This document shows, one piece after another, positions 32,172 to 41,583 of a DNA stretch of 59,823 nt (position 1 is the first letter of the stretch; each line of letters begins with the position of its first letter). Below the pieces are notes generated by a model that was given only the letters and a program-made list of their open reading frames with translations, was not told the DNA's origin and searched no databases. This stretch comes from an uncultured Hyphomicrobiales bacterium (GTDB lineage: Bacteria > Pseudomonadota > Alphaproteobacteria > Rhizobiales > Beijerinckiaceae), in contig CAIZGR010000222.1 of NCBI GenBank assembly GCA_903932535.1, positions 1 through 59,823 of the forward strand, read 5' to 3'. The position numbers and the translations under genes are program-made.

Positions 32172-33025
32172 CGAAAGCCCTCTCGCGCACCGCGGCGATG
32201 GCGCAGGGGGCCGTCGTCGGCTTCCTTGCTCCCCGCCTCGCCCAAGACGCCAAAATCGACCTCGCGCCCGTCTTTGCCGGCGTCACGAAGAAGAACTACG
32301 TCCTTCGGCGCCCGGAAATCATCGGCGGTGTCGCCAAGGCGACGGCCGGAAAGCTGGCGCAGGACGCCAAGCTCGACGAACTCGATGCGGTGCTGATGGC
32401 GCTCGACGCCATGCTTCCCGACGACGAGCCGGAAAAGAAGGAAAAGGCCGAGGACGCCGATACCCCGGACAACTTCCTGAAGGGCAAACTCAGCGAGGAC
32501 GACTTCGCCGCCTACAAGGCCAAGTGCGATTCCGCGGCTAAGGATTCCGAGGAAGAGGACGACCCGGAGGACAAGGGCAAGAAGCCCCCGCTCGGCTCCA
32601 AGAAGGCCGTCGCCGACAAGGCCAAGGACTCCGAATCCGAGAAGGAAAAGGCGGAGGACGAGGACGACGACCCGAAGGCGATGGACGAGAAAATCAAGGA
32701 CGCGGTGCTCGCCGAGCGCAATCGCAGCCGCGGCGTCGCCGAGGCCGAAAAGTTCGTCCGCCCCTGGGTCGGCGAATTGCTGGTCGCGATGGACAGCGCC
32801 GAGGACGTCTACAAGAAGGCGCTGACGATGGTCGGCAAGAAGTCGTCGGAACTCGACCGCATCCACCCCTCGGCCTATCGCGCGCTGTTGGAGGCGCAGC
32901 CGAAGCCCGGCCAGCGCAATCGCGACCACTTCAGCGGAACCCTCGCGATGGGCATGGACTCGTCCAATCGCGAAGCCGCCGTCAAAATCGCGCCCGGCTT
33001 GGAGCGCATCCGCATCGGCGCGTAA
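32168..33025 (+). CDS. acidic scaffold-like protein
   Basis: 285 aa from ATG 32168, overlapping the previous stop. The middle (~95-185) is extremely rich in Asp, Glu and Lys, followed by 'ERNRSRGVAEAEKFVRPWVG' and a helical end. Position between DUF2213 and decoration/capsid genes plus charge pattern indicate an internal scaffold or the C-terminal part of a DUF2213 system. Confidence 0.75.
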   Translation: MTKALSRTAAMAQGAVVGFLAPRLAQDAKIDLAPVFAGVTKKNYVLRRPEIIGGVAKATAGKLAQDAKLDELDAVLMALDAMLPDDEPEKKEKAEDADTPDNFLKGKLSEDDFAAYKAKCDSAAKDSEEEDDPEDKGKKPPLGSKKAVADKAKDSESEKEKAEDEDDDPKAMDEKIKDAVLAERNRSRGVAEAEKFVRPWVGELLVAMDSAEDVYKKALTMVGKKSSELDRIHPSAYRALLEAQPKPGQRNRDHFSGTLAMGMDSSNREAAVKIAPGLERIRIGA

Positions 33026-33149
33026 TTGCCGAGACTCAAACCTCAAGCATCCAGATAGAAACCCAAGGCCCGTGTCCGTAAAGGCGCGGGCTTCGTCGTA
33101 TCGCGGGCAGATCACAACTCTTGCCCTAAAGTAAAACAGGAGAACAGAT

Positions 33150-34121
33150 ATGCCCGGTGGATGGCAAACCCAGTGCTACGCTCAGCCTGCGATTGGTATT
33201 GCGGGAGATATGGCAAGCAACAACCCCATCGCTACTTTCGACGCCGGCCCCTTTGGCCTCGTCGCCGGCTCCGCTGGCGTCACTGTCGGTCGCTTTGCTT
33301 GGGTGACGAACCCCCTCGACTCCAACGGCGCCCCCGCCATCGCCAATTCGTTCGGCGCTGGCAATGTCGCGGGCCTCGTGCCGCGTTGGAACGCCGCATC
33401 GAACGCGACCTACCTCTCTGACGCCGGCATGACGGTTCTTCCGGGCTACGGCGTCGCGCTCGTGACCGGTGGCGACTGGATCGTCAAGAATGAAGGCACG
33501 ACGCAGGCGACGCGCGGGATGAAGGCTTACGCCAACTTCCTCACCGGCGCGGTCTCCTTCGCGGCCTCCGGCTCGCCCACGACCGGCGCCTCGGCGACGG
33601 GTTCGAGCATCGCCGCGAGCACGTTCAGCGTCACCGGCTCCATCGCGGGCAATATCCTCACCGTCTCCGCGGTCGGCTCCGGCACCGTCTATCCGGGCGC
33701 GACGATCTCCGGCACCGGCATCGCCACCGGCACGCAGGTTCAGCAGCAGATCAGCGGCACGGCGGGCGGCGTCGGCGCCTACTACGTCAGCATTGCGGAA
33801 CAGACCGTCGCCTCGACGACCGTTTCGGGAACCTACGGGACGCTGACGGTCGGCACCATCACGACCGGCGCCTTCGCGGTCGGCAATACGCTCAACGCGA
33901 CCGGCTCGGTGGTTGCCGGAACGCAGGTGACGGCTTCCATCACCGGCTCCGGCGGCACCGGCGCGACGATGGTCGTCAACAACAACAACGTCGTCTCCTC
34001 GCAAGTGATTTCGGCGGTGAGCAACGTCGAGACGCCCTTCTATGCCCTACATTCCGCCCTCGCGGGCGAGATGGTCAAGGTCGCGGCGGCGGTCGCCGGC
34101 TACGGCTCGCAACTCGCTTAA
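33150..34121 (+). CDS. capsid decoration (structural cement) protein with inserted beta repeats
   Basis: 323 aa from ATG 33150 (AGGAGAACAGAT upstream). The N-terminal 'AYAQ-like' part and '[20 protein letters not shown]' plus '[20 protein letters not shown]' fit DUF2190-like/gp24-like cement proteins, which precede the capsid gene. Residues ~150-290 are Gly/Thr/Ser-rich repeats ('[20 protein letters not shown]', '[20 protein letters not shown]') also found in the sheath and baseplate J proteins. These probably project from the capsid. Confidence 0.75.
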   Translation: MPGGWQTQCYAQPAIGIAGDMASNNPIATFDAGPFGLVAGSAGVTVGRFAWVTNPLDSNGAPAIANSFGAGNVAGLVPRWNAASNATYLSDAGMTVLPGYGVALVTGGDWIVKNEGTTQATRGMKAYANFLTGAVSFAASGSPTTGASATGSSIAASTFSVTGSIAGNILTVSAVGSGTVYPGATISGTGIATGTQVQQQISGTAGGVGAYYVSIAEQTVASTTVSGTYGTLTVGTITTGAFAVGNTLNATGSVVAGTQVTASITGSGGTGATMVVNNNNVVSSQVISAVSNVETPFYALHSALAGEMVKVAAAVAGYGSQLA

Positions 34122-34215
34122 AGCCGCCGCCGAATTTCAACCCTCAAACCCCTCTCTCTGAAACCCACAAGCGCCGCAGCCAACTGCCGGCCATTTTATC
34201 GACAAGGAGAAAAAC

Positions 34216-35322
34216 ATGGACCGGCAGCAAGCTGTCACCGAATGGGAACGCGTCCGAGACCAGTACGAGCAGGCCGGGTTGGTTATGCCCGGCGTTCGCA
34301 TGTTCGTCCCCGACGAGTGGAAGCGCAGCGACCGCTCAATTGAGAGCCTGGCGATGGACGCCGTAGGGCCGCTTTCGACGGACCCGAATTCGGCGATTCC
34401 GACCATCCTCACCACGGCGATTGACCCCGACGTCATTCGCATTCTTTTCGCCCCGCTTCAGATGGCGGAAATTCTCGGCGAGGAGCGCAAGGTCGGCGAC
34501 TGGCTCGAAGAAACCCGCCTCTTCCCGGTCGTCGAGGACACCGGCGAGGTTTCGAGCTACGGCGACTATGCCAACAGCGGTCGCGCGGGCATCAACTTCA
34601 ATTATCCCGCGCTTCAGAGCTATCTCTTCCAGATCATCATGAACTACGGCGAGCGCGAGACCGCCCGCGCCGGGTTGATGCGGATCAACTACGTCAGCGA
34701 CCTAAGCACAGCCGCCGCCACCATGCTCAATCGCTTCGGCAATCTGAGCTACGCCTTCGGCATCTCCGGCTTGCAGAATTACGGACTGCTCAACAATCCG
34801 TATCTCTCCTCATTCTTGACGCCGGCCGTCAAGGCGTGGGGCGGGACGACGTGGTTCAACGGCACGACGCCGGCCGCGACCGCGAACGAAGTCTACAACG
34901 ACATCCTCGCCGTCGTTCAGAAAATCATTCAGCAGACCAACGGCGCCGTCGAACTCGACTCGCCGATGACGCTGGCGCTCTCGCCGCAGAGCCAGGAGGC
35001 GATGATTTTCGCCAACTCCTTCGGCGTCTACGTCAAGAACCTGCTCAAGGAAGGTCTGCCGAATCTCAAAATCAAGACGGCGGTCCAGTACGGCGCGCAG
35101 ACCTCGGCGAACTCGCAGGGCTATTCGACGATTGGCAACGTGATGCAAATCATCGTCGACAAGATTGATGGGCAGAAGGTCGCCTATCCCGCGTACAACG
35201 AGAAAATGCGCGCCCACAAGATCGTCCCCGAGCTTTCCTCGTGGAAGCAGAAGATGACGGCGGGAACATGGGGCACCGTTATGCGGATGCCGCTCGGCGT
35301 CGGCGGCATGATCGGAATCTAA
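34216..35322 (+). CDS. major capsid protein, DUF2184 family
   Basis: 368 aa from ATG 34216 with AAGGAG upstream. 'TTAIDPDVIRILFAPLQMAE', 'GDWLEETRLFPVVEDTGEVS', 'SYGDYANSGRAGINFNYPAL' and 'MTLALSPQSQEAMIFANSF' are typical of DUF2184 capsid proteins (HK97-like fold). It lies between the cement protein and a terminator, as expected for the most abundant product. Confidence 0.9.
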   Translation: MDRQQAVTEWERVRDQYEQAGLVMPGVRMFVPDEWKRSDRSIESLAMDAVGPLSTDPNSAIPTILTTAIDPDVIRILFAPLQMAEILGEERKVGDWLEETRLFPVVEDTGEVSSYGDYANSGRAGINFNYPALQSYLFQIIMNYGERETARAGLMRINYVSDLSTAAATMLNRFGNLSYAFGISGLQNYGLLNNPYLSSFLTPAVKAWGGTTWFNGTTPAATANEVYNDILAVVQKIIQQTNGAVELDSPMTLALSPQSQEAMIFANSFGVYVKNLLKEGLPNLKIKTAVQYGAQTSANSQGYSTIGNVMQIIVDKIDGQKVAYPAYNEKMRAHKIVPELSSWKQKMTAGTWGTVMRMPLGVGGMIGI

Positions 35323-35362
35323 CCGTCTCTTTGACGGCTCCCCACATCAACTAGCACAAAAG

Positions 35363-35385
35363 ACGCCCCTTCGCGGGCGTTTTTT
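35363..35385 (+). terminator. Rho-independent terminator after the capsid gene
   Basis: ACGCCC (35363-35368), loop CTTCGC, GGGCGT (35375-35380), followed by TTTTT. Forty bases after the capsid stop. Confidence 0.9.
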
Positions 35386-35410
35386 GTTGCCGAAAACGAG
35401 GCAGGAAAAA

Positions 35411-35920
35411 ATGGCGGAACAGAAATCGACGTCGGCCTATGTCACCGTGGCGTGCAAAATCGGCGTGCCGTGGCTCGACCTTCAACTTTGCGAAGAGCGC
35501 GAAATCTCGGAGAACACCCAGACCGGCCCGCGGCAGATTAAGCAGTGGGTCAAGACGGGCAAGATCGTGCGCCTTCGCGGCACGTCCTATCCGCGCGGGC
35601 AGACCCCGGACGGCTTCCCGGATCGCCCGGAAATGCTCAACGGCTACGCGCTGACCCGCAACGTCCCCCGCGAGTTCTGGGAGCGCTGGCTCGCTCAGAA
35701 CGCCCGGGCGCCCTACGTCGAAAGCCGCATGATTTTCGCACATGAAGCGGTCGCCGACATCAAGGCGCAGTCGTCGGATCACGTCAAAGACCTCAGCGGC
35801 ATCGAGCCGATTGCGCGCGAGAAAATCGACGGCACGGACACTATCGTCGACTCCCGCATGGCGCGCTCGACCAACCAGCACGTCGCTGGCGTTCAGGCGG
35901 CCTCGCGCAGCGCGGCGTAA
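35411..35920 (+). CDS. hypothetical structural-region protein, 169 aa
   Basis: ATG 35411 after GGCAGGAAAAA. 'YVTVACKIGVPWLDLQLCEE' near the N-terminus and 'VPREFWERWLAQNARAPYVE' in the middle. Similar proteins follow DUF2184 capsid genes in other phages, as far as I recall, without known function. Soluble. Confidence 0.65.
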   Translation: MAEQKSTSAYVTVACKIGVPWLDLQLCEEREISENTQTGPRQIKQWVKTGKIVRLRGTSYPRGQTPDGFPDRPEMLNGYALTRNVPREFWERWLAQNARAPYVESRMIFAHEAVADIKAQSSDHVKDLSGIEPIAREKIDGTDTIVDSRMARSTNQHVAGVQAASRSAA

Positions 35921-35934
35921 GGGGGAGCCATCCT

Positions 35935-36174
35935 ATGGCCGCCAATGACATCATCGTTCACTGCCACGTCAGCGGCGGCCTTACGCTTCAGCTTTGCGAG
36001 AGCGTCAAGGATGAATTCGGCTACGACGTCATGCGCCGGATTGGCGATGTCGTGACGCTCAACTTCGGCGATAATCACGGCATCGACGCCGCCTTCATGG
36101 ACGCATGGGCCAAGCAATACGCTCAATCGGCTTTGCTCGCCCAGGTCTCCGTCCGCCCGGCCGAGGCCGAGTGA
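35935..36174 (+). CDS. small hypothetical protein, 79 aa
   Basis: ATG 35935 with GGGGGAG upstream. 'IIVHCHVSGGLTLQLCESVK' then 'FGDNHGIDAAFMDAWAKQYA'. Probably part of the neck region by position; no family recognised. Confidence 0.6.
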   Translation: MAANDIIVHCHVSGGLTLQLCESVKDEFGYDVMRRIGDVVTLNFGDNHGIDAAFMDAWAKQYAQSALLAQVSVRPAEAE

Positions 36175-36632
36175 TGGGCGTTCAAGTCACGTTCAGCGCG
36201 CCGCAGTTCTTTCAACTGTTTCCGCAGTTTCAGAGCAGCGTGAGCGACCTGCAACTGACGAACGTCATCCTTCCCCTTGCCGAGCAATACGTGCGCAATG
36301 ACGGCGGCGGCCCGGTCGAGTCGGTTCAATCTCAGACGAATCTCCTCAATCTGGCGGTCGCTCATATCTGCCAGTTGTTCTACGGCGCCAACGGCCAGAC
36401 GCCCTCGGCGTTGGTCGGCCGCATTTCCGATGCGACGCAAGGCTCCGTCTCGGTCTCGGTCGATATGCCGGAGGTTCCGGGCGCGGCTTGGTACATGCAG
36501 ACGCCATTCGGCGCCGCTCTCTGGCAAGCGATGGCCCCCTATCGAACCGCCCGCTACCTCGCGCGCGTCAATCCGACCACGCAGGGGTTCGTTCAATATC
36601 CGCTCGGCGCCGGCGGGCGGGGATGGCGCTGA
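36174..36632 (+). CDS. head-tail connector, DUF4054 family
   Basis: 152 aa. 'QFFQLFPQFQSSVSDLQLTN', 'LPLAEQYVRNDGGGPVE' and 'NLLNLAVAHICQLFYGANG', then 'GRISDATQGSVSVSVDMPEV', match DUF4054 phage neck proteins. ATG 36174 overlaps the previous stop. It should join the portal to the tail. Confidence 0.85.
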   Translation: MGVQVTFSAPQFFQLFPQFQSSVSDLQLTNVILPLAEQYVRNDGGGPVESVQSQTNLLNLAVAHICQLFYGANGQTPSALVGRISDATQGSVSVSVDMPEVPGAAWYMQTPFGAALWQAMAPYRTARYLARVNPTTQGFVQYPLGAGGRGWR

Positions 36633-36928
36633 TGTGCTTTCCGCTGAGCGACTCTTCACTGCCAACCTTGGTCCCCAAGCCGCAGCGAGACCTCGGCATA
36701 TCCGACCGCGAGGGGGCTTATGTCAACGTGTCGGAAGAGGGCGTTCAGGTCATCGTAATCGGGCCGATGCGGTACACCCCCGGAGAGTATGCGGCGGCGG
36801 TGTCTGACCTGTGCGGTGCCGAGTTCGGCGTAAGAAGCGCCGAATTTATGACCTGCACGAACGCCGACTTGAACCATACGCTTCTATGCCGCGGCTTCGT
36901 GAGCATGATATTCGGCAAGGTCGCCTGA
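36632..36928 (+). CDS. small hypothetical protein, 98 aa
   Basis: ATG 36632 overlaps the DUF4054 stop; ATG 36623 is possible. 'GAYVNVSEEGVQVIVIGPM' and several Cys later ('FMTCTNADLNHTLLCRGFV'). Placed between two neck genes. No family recognised. Confidence 0.55.
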   Translation: MCFPLSDSSLPTLVPKPQRDLGISDREGAYVNVSEEGVQVIVIGPMRYTPGEYAAAVSDLCGAEFGVRSAEFMTCTNADLNHTLLCRGFVSMIFGKVA

Positions 36929-36929
36929 C

Positions 36930-37469
36930 GTGGCGTCAATCTCGGGCGGCAATAAACTCGCGCCGTTCATGGACGGAATCACGGCAAAGCTGGACACGGC
37001 GAAAGAAGTTCAGGTTGGCTTCTTAGAAAACGCTAAGTACCCTGACGGAAAAAGTGTGGCTATGATAGGGGCAATTCAGGAGTTCGGCGCCCCGCGCGCC
37101 GGCATCCCGCCGCGCCCCTACTTCCGCAACATGATTGCGGCCAAATCGCCGGAATGGCCGGATGCGATTGCCGGCGTGCTCAAGGCTTCCGACTATGACG
37201 CCGCCAAAACGCTCAACATCGTCGGCGACCAAGTAGCCGGGCAGTTGAAGCAGTCAATCGTCGACACGCTCGACCCACCGCTTAGCCCCGTCACGCTGAT
37301 GCTCCGCGGGATGCGGACGCAATCTCAATTCCAGGGCCTCCCCTTCGGCCAACTCATCAAGATAGCCCGCGCGCGTGTCGCCGCGGGCGAATCCAACTTC
37401 GGCCCCTCGACCAAGCCCCTGGTCGATACGGGCGACCTCCTTCGCAGCATCGACTTCATCGTCAAATAG
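36930..37469 (+). CDS. HK97 gp10-like tail-completion/neck protein
   Basis: 179 aa from GTG 36930. 'VQVGFLENAKYPDGKSVAM', 'IQEFGAPRAGIPPRPYFRNM' and the C-terminal 'PLVDTGDLLRSIDFIVK' are the conserved pieces of the HK97 gp10/Mu gpG morphogenesis group. It probably caps or completes the tail. Confidence 0.8.
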   Translation: MASISGGNKLAPFMDGITAKLDTAKEVQVGFLENAKYPDGKSVAMIGAIQEFGAPRAGIPPRPYFRNMIAAKSPEWPDAIAGVLKASDYDAAKTLNIVGDQVAGQLKQSIVDTLDPPLSPVTLMLRGMRTQSQFQGLPFGQLIKIARARVAAGESNFGPSTKPLVDTGDLLRSIDFIVK

Positions 37470-37481
37470 GGAACGAGACTT

Positions 37482-38093
37482 ATGGCTTGGCATCTCATCT
37501 CCGAGGAAATTGGCGGCGTTCTTTCGAGCGCGCTCCCGGCGGACACCGCCAGCTTGGCGGGCGGCGCGGTCTCCACCGGCGCCAACGTCAAGGAAAGCGG
37601 GAACCTCTGGAATCAGACCCCCGCGGGCGGCCTTGCGCCGGCAGGCACCGGCTCCGGCTACGTCGTGGCGCTCGCGACCATCCCCGCCAATGCCTTCAAC
37701 GCTGCGGGCCGCGACATCATGATTACGGCGCAGGGCAACTTCGGCGCGAACGGCAATACCAAGACCATCAGCCTCGTCGTCAACGCCACCAATCCGGCGG
37801 TCGGAAGCGTCGTCTCGGGCGGCACCACCATCGCGACGACCGGCGCCGTGACCACCAACGGCTCGGCGTGGCTGATTGGCGCGGACATCATCAAGACCGG
37901 CTCCCTGGGCTCGAATACTCAGTCCGCGATGCACTATGCCGCCCAGGTCGGCGCGGTCGTCTCGGCCTTGCAGGCGAGCCAGTCGCTTACGCTCACGGAG
38001 TCCGCGCCCATTACCATCGCGGTCGTCATCAATTGCGCGACCACGGCGACGGACGCGACGCTCTGGAATTTCCAGGGCGAGTGGTTCAACTAA
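37482..38093 (+). CDS. virion-region beta-rich protein, 203 aa
   Basis: ATG 37482. Gly/Ala/Thr-rich with 'PAGTGSGYVVALATIPANAF', 'GNTKTISLVVNATNPAVGS' and 'SAMHYAAQVGAVVSALQAS'. No signal peptide. Likely a decoration or fibre-related beta-sandwich by composition and place. No family recognised. Confidence 0.6.
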   Translation: MAWHLISEEIGGVLSSALPADTASLAGGAVSTGANVKESGNLWNQTPAGGLAPAGTGSGYVVALATIPANAFNAAGRDIMITAQGNFGANGNTKTISLVVNATNPAVGSVVSGGTTIATTGAVTTNGSAWLIGADIIKTGSLGSNTQSAMHYAAQVGAVVSALQASQSLTLTESAPITIAVVINCATTATDATLWNFQGEWFN

Positions 38094-38102
38094 GCCGCAT
38101 CC

Positions 38103-38474
38103 GTGGACCTCAACGCCCTCGTCTCCGGCGCCATAGGGACGGTCAATCCTCCCCTGACCGTTCAAATCAAAATAAGCACCGGCTACGTGACCGGCGCGGA
38201 CGGCTCGCGCACGCCGACGTACACGACGCAGAGCGTGTCGGCTCAAATCCAAGCCCTGACCTACAACGACATCCAGCAGGCGAACGGCCTCAATATCCAG
38301 GGCGTCCGCCGCAAGATGTACGTAGAGGGCGACGTCGAGGGGCTGGTCCGCGCGGATAACAAGGGCGGCGATTTGGTCACGATGCCTGACGGAACGGTCT
38401 GGAAGGTCGCGCTCGTAACTGAGCACTGGCCCGATTGGACTTCCTGCATCATCACGCTTCAGGACAACTCCTAA
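38103..38474 (+). CDS. head-tail joining-region protein, 123 aa
   Basis: GTG 38103. 'LTVQIKISTGYVTGADGSRT' ... 'GVRRKMYVEGDVEGLVRADN' ... 'MPDGTVWKVALVTEHWPDW' is the make-up of small neck proteins preceding the tail terminator in this type of phage. Overlaps the next ATG. Family name not certain. Confidence 0.65.
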   Translation: MDLNALVSGAIGTVNPPLTVQIKISTGYVTGADGSRTPTYTTQSVSAQIQALTYNDIQQANGLNIQGVRRKMYVEGDVEGLVRADNKGGDLVTMPDGTVWKVALVTEHWPDWTSCIITLQDNS

Positions 38475-39037
38475 TGTTCCGTCGATTCCCCTATGCCGCC
38501 GCGGTCTCGTGGCTCTTGAGCGTGTCCGCGGCGTTTGCGCAGGCGACGACGCCGGCCAACCCGACATCCACGCTGCAATTGACGTCGGCGACGACCGCCT
38601 ATTCGGCGGGGCAGTTGATTGCGAGCAGCGCGACGGCCGGCTCCGTGGTCGTCCCCTCCTTTTCGATTTCCGCGCAATACCGCTCGGCGATGATTGCCGG
38701 TCTCCGGCTCGCGGTCGCCGACTCGACCTCGACGGCGTGGCCGGCGGCGAACGTTCAGATTGACCTCTGGTCCGCAGCCCCAACCTTCAACAACGGCGAC
38801 CGGGCCGCGTGGTCGGTGGCAACCGGCAGCGGCGGCCATCTCGGCGCCTTCTCTTGCACGTTCTCGGCGTTCTCCGGCGATGGCTTCTATGCCGAGTGCT
38901 CGCCGAACGTCGGAAACGTCCGCATCCCGGCCAACATAGGCACGGTCTATTGGACGGCCCAAATCGCGGCGGGCTCATCGAGCGGCGTCACCGGCGCCAG
39001 CAAGGTCATGACGCTGACCGCCGAAGTGCTTGAGTGA
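38474..39037 (+). CDS. exported beta-domain protein, paralogue of the 57482 gene
   Basis: 187 aa from ATG 38474. An N-terminal signal peptide ('YAAAVSWLLSVSAAFAQ') is followed by a domain shared with the product of 57482-58006: 'NVQIDLWSAAPTFNNGD' here against 'SVQIDLWSAAPTFTNGD' there, and both end 'GVTGASK-x-x-TLTAE'. The mature part is probably a beta-sandwich. Being between neck genes, it may be virion-associated or secreted. Confidence 0.75.
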   Translation: MFRRFPYAAAVSWLLSVSAAFAQATTPANPTSTLQLTSATTAYSAGQLIASSATAGSVVVPSFSISAQYRSAMIAGLRLAVADSTSTAWPAANVQIDLWSAAPTFNNGDRAAWSVATGSGGHLGAFSCTFSAFSGDGFYAECSPNVGNVRIPANIGTVYWTAQIAAGSSSGVTGASKVMTLTAEVLE

Positions 39038-39588
39038 CCTCTCCAACCGTCACGCAGAGCCAAATTCAAACGGCGCTGCGTTCTTTCATCCTCACAGTGC
39101 TTCCCACATGGGAGTGCATCGAGGGGCAGGACTCGCGCGTCTCGGAGCCTTCGACAACCGATTTCGTCGTCATGACGATAATCAACCGAACGCGGCTTGA
39201 GACAAACGGCTCCTTCTACACGCCGCCGCCAGGAAGCCAGCTTGTCGCCGGGTCGGAGACAATCACGCAAGCCTTTCAGGTAACGTTTCAACTCGATTTC
39301 CACTCCGCCAACGTCGGCGACTCGTCCGATGCGGCGGTGCTGGTTTCGACCCTCTTTCGCGATGACGTCGCCGTTCAAGCCTTCGCGGCCTCCGGCTATC
39401 CGATATCGCCCCTGTACGCCGACGACCCGAAACAAATCCCGTTCTTGAACGCCGAACAGCAATTCGAAACCCGCTGGGTTCTCGATGCGGTTTTGCAGGT
39501 CAATGCGGGCGTCGTCTGGTCGCAGCAATTCATGCTCGGCGCTCCGGGCATCCAGATTCAGAAGCCGGCTGACGGCGCCCCCGCGTAA
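39034..39588 (+). CDS. tail terminator / neck protein
   Basis: 184 aa from GTG 39034. 'IQTALRSFILTVLPTWECIE', 'DFVVMTIINRTRL' and 'QAFQVTFQLDFHSANVGDS' match phage neck terminator proteins (LIC_12616-type). It directly precedes the tail sheath, the standard position. Confidence 0.8.
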   Translation: MTSPTVTQSQIQTALRSFILTVLPTWECIEGQDSRVSEPSTTDFVVMTIINRTRLETNGSFYTPPPGSQLVAGSETITQAFQVTFQLDFHSANVGDSSDAAVLVSTLFRDDVAVQAFAASGYPISPLYADDPKQIPFLNAEQQFETRWVLDAVLQVNAGVVWSQQFMLGAPGIQIQKPADGAPA

Positions 39589-39608
39589 GCGGGAATTCGG
39601 AGAGAGAA

Positions 39609-41552
39609 ATGTCGACTATCCCCGCCTCGCAAATTGTTCAAATTTTACCGAGCGTTATCAGCGCTGGCGGAACCGCGCTCGTCCTCAATGGCGTGATGCT
39701 GACCAAGAACGTCCGCGTCCCAACCAACCAAGTCATGAGCTTTGCGAGCGCGCTCACGGTCGGCGCCTTCTTTGGCCTGGCGAGCGCGGAATATGCGCAG
39801 GCTCAGATTTACTTCAATGGCTACCAGAACGCCTCGCAGCTTCCGGGCGCCATGCTCGTCGCGCGCTACACCGAGAACAACGTTCCGGCGTGGATAAAGT
39901 CGGGCCAGATTCAGACGCTCACGCTCGCGCAGCTTCAGGCGATTTCCGGCTCCCTCACCGTGACGATGGACAATTATCCGCGCACGGCCTCAATCAACCT
40001 ATCCTCGGCGACCTCCTATTCCGCCGCGGCGGCGCTGATTCAGACGGCGCTCAACGCGGCGGACCCGACCGAAGCCTCCGTCACCGGCTCAATTGCGGCA
40101 GGAACGGCTTCCTTCACGGCGTCTATCGCCGACGACATCATGACCGTGACCAACGTGGCCTCCGGGACGCTCTACCCCGGCGCCGTGATTTCGGGAACCG
40201 GCGTCACCGCGAGCACGCAGATTGCGGACCAGTTGACCGGAACCACCGGCGGCGTCGGCACCTATTCGGTTTCGATAAACCAGGCCGTCGCGTCGACCAC
40301 GGTTACGGCGACGTTCGGAACCATGACCGTGACCGCGGTTGCCTCCGGCACCATTTCGGTCGGCCAGACCGTCACCGGAACCGGCGTGACCGCTGGAACG
40401 ATTGTGACGGCCCTCGGGATGGGCTCGGGCCTCACCGGCACGTATATCGTCCAGTACACGCAGACGGTCGCCAGCGAGACGCTGACTTGCACCGCGAGCC
40501 CTCTCGCCGTCGCGTATGACTCGACCTCGGGCTCCTTCTACTTCACGTCCGGGATTTCCGGCTCCGCATCGGTCGCCGCCTATGCGACCGGCGCCATCGC
40601 CCCGAGCCTCTTCATGACCTCGGCGACCGGCGCGACGCTTTCGCAGGGCGCCAATGGCGTCACGCCTTCCGCCTTCATGAGCAACCTGATTCAGATTACG
40701 CAGAATTGGGTTTCGTTCTGGACGATTTTCGACCCGGACGACGGGGCCGGCAACACCAACAAACTCGCCTTCTGCGCATGGGTCAGCGCTCAGAACAATC
40801 GCTACGTCTATCTCTGCTGGGATAGCGACCCGAACCCGACGACGCAGACCCCGGCTACGACATCGCTCGGCTATCTCTGCTCGACGAACGGGAACAACTA
40901 TGCGGGCGTCCACCTGATTTACGACCCGCTCAATACGGGCCTCGCGCCCTTCACGGCCGGCAGCATCGCGAGCCTAAACTTCGGCGCCACGAATGGACGC
41001 ACGACATTCGCCTTCCGCACTCAGAGCGGCCTTGCCGCTACCGTGACGAACGCCCAGGTCGCCGCGAACCTTCTCTCGAACGGCTACAACTTCTATGGGG
41101 CTTACGCGACGGCGAACCAGACCTTCGTCTTCTACTACAACGGCTCCGTGACCGGCCCGTTCCAATGGCTCGACAGTTTCGCCAATCAGGTCTACATGAA
41201 CTCGCAATTCCAGTTGGATTTGATTGAGCTTCTGACGACCGTCAACTCGATCCCCTACAATTCCGCCGGCTACGCGCTGATTCAGGCCGCGTGCATGAGC
41301 ACCATCGTTCAGATGCTCAACTTCGGCGGCATCCGCGCGGGCGTGCCTTTGTCGTCGCTTCAGGTCGCGGACGTCAATATGCAAGCGGGCTTCCGCATCG
41401 ACGATGTGCTGTTTGCTCAAGGTTGGTTTTTCTGGGTCGCGCCCGCGACTCCACAGGTGAGACAGGCTCGCGGAACTCCGCCTTGCTACTTTTGGTATCT
41501 GGACGGCCAATCTGTGCAGGCTATCGTTCTTTCGTCAATCGAACTCGCCTAA
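39609..41552 (+). CDS. tail sheath protein, DUF3383 family, with inserted beta modules
   Basis: 647 aa from ATG 39609 with GGAGAGAG upstream. DUF3383 signatures: 'FASALTVGAFFGLASAEYAQ', 'QIYFNGYQNASQLPGAMLVA' and, after the insert, 'NWVSFWTIFDPDD' and 'WVSAQNNRYVYLCWDSDPNP'. Residues ~157-300 are two inserted repeats ('GTLYPGAVISGTGVTASTQI', 'GTISVGQTVTGTGVTAGTIV') shared with the cement and baseplate J proteins. Contraction of this sheath drives the tube through the cell envelope. Confidence 0.9.
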   Translation: MSTIPASQIVQILPSVISAGGTALVLNGVMLTKNVRVPTNQVMSFASALTVGAFFGLASAEYAQAQIYFNGYQNASQLPGAMLVARYTENNVPAWIKSGQIQTLTLAQLQAISGSLTVTMDNYPRTASINLSSATSYSAAAALIQTALNAADPTEASVTGSIAAGTASFTASIADDIMTVTNVASGTLYPGAVISGTGVTASTQIADQLTGTTGGVGTYSVSINQAVASTTVTATFGTMTVTAVASGTISVGQTVTGTGVTAGTIVTALGMGSGLTGTYIVQYTQTVASETLTCTASPLAVAYDSTSGSFYFTSGISGSASVAAYATGAIAPSLFMTSATGATLSQGANGVTPSAFMSNLIQITQNWVSFWTIFDPDDGAGNTNKLAFCAWVSAQNNRYVYLCWDSDPNPTTQTPATTSLGYLCSTNGNNYAGVHLIYDPLNTGLAPFTAGSIASLNFGATNGRTTFAFRTQSGLAATVTNAQVAANLLSNGYNFYGAYATANQTFVFYYNGSVTGPFQWLDSFANQVYMNSQFQLDLIELLTTVNSIPYNSAGYALIQAACMSTIVQMLNFGGIRAGVPLSSLQVADVNMQAGFRIDDVLFAQGWFFWVAPATPQVRQARGTPPCYFWYLDGQSVQAIVLSSIELA

Positions 41553-41583
41553 CCTATCAATCGAAACACGTAGGGCCTGACCC

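Noticed and set aside
37254..38783. 509-residue minus-strand frame
   Set aside because: Antisense to four ordered neck genes; Arg/Gly/Asp-rich composition typical of GC-driven shadow frames.
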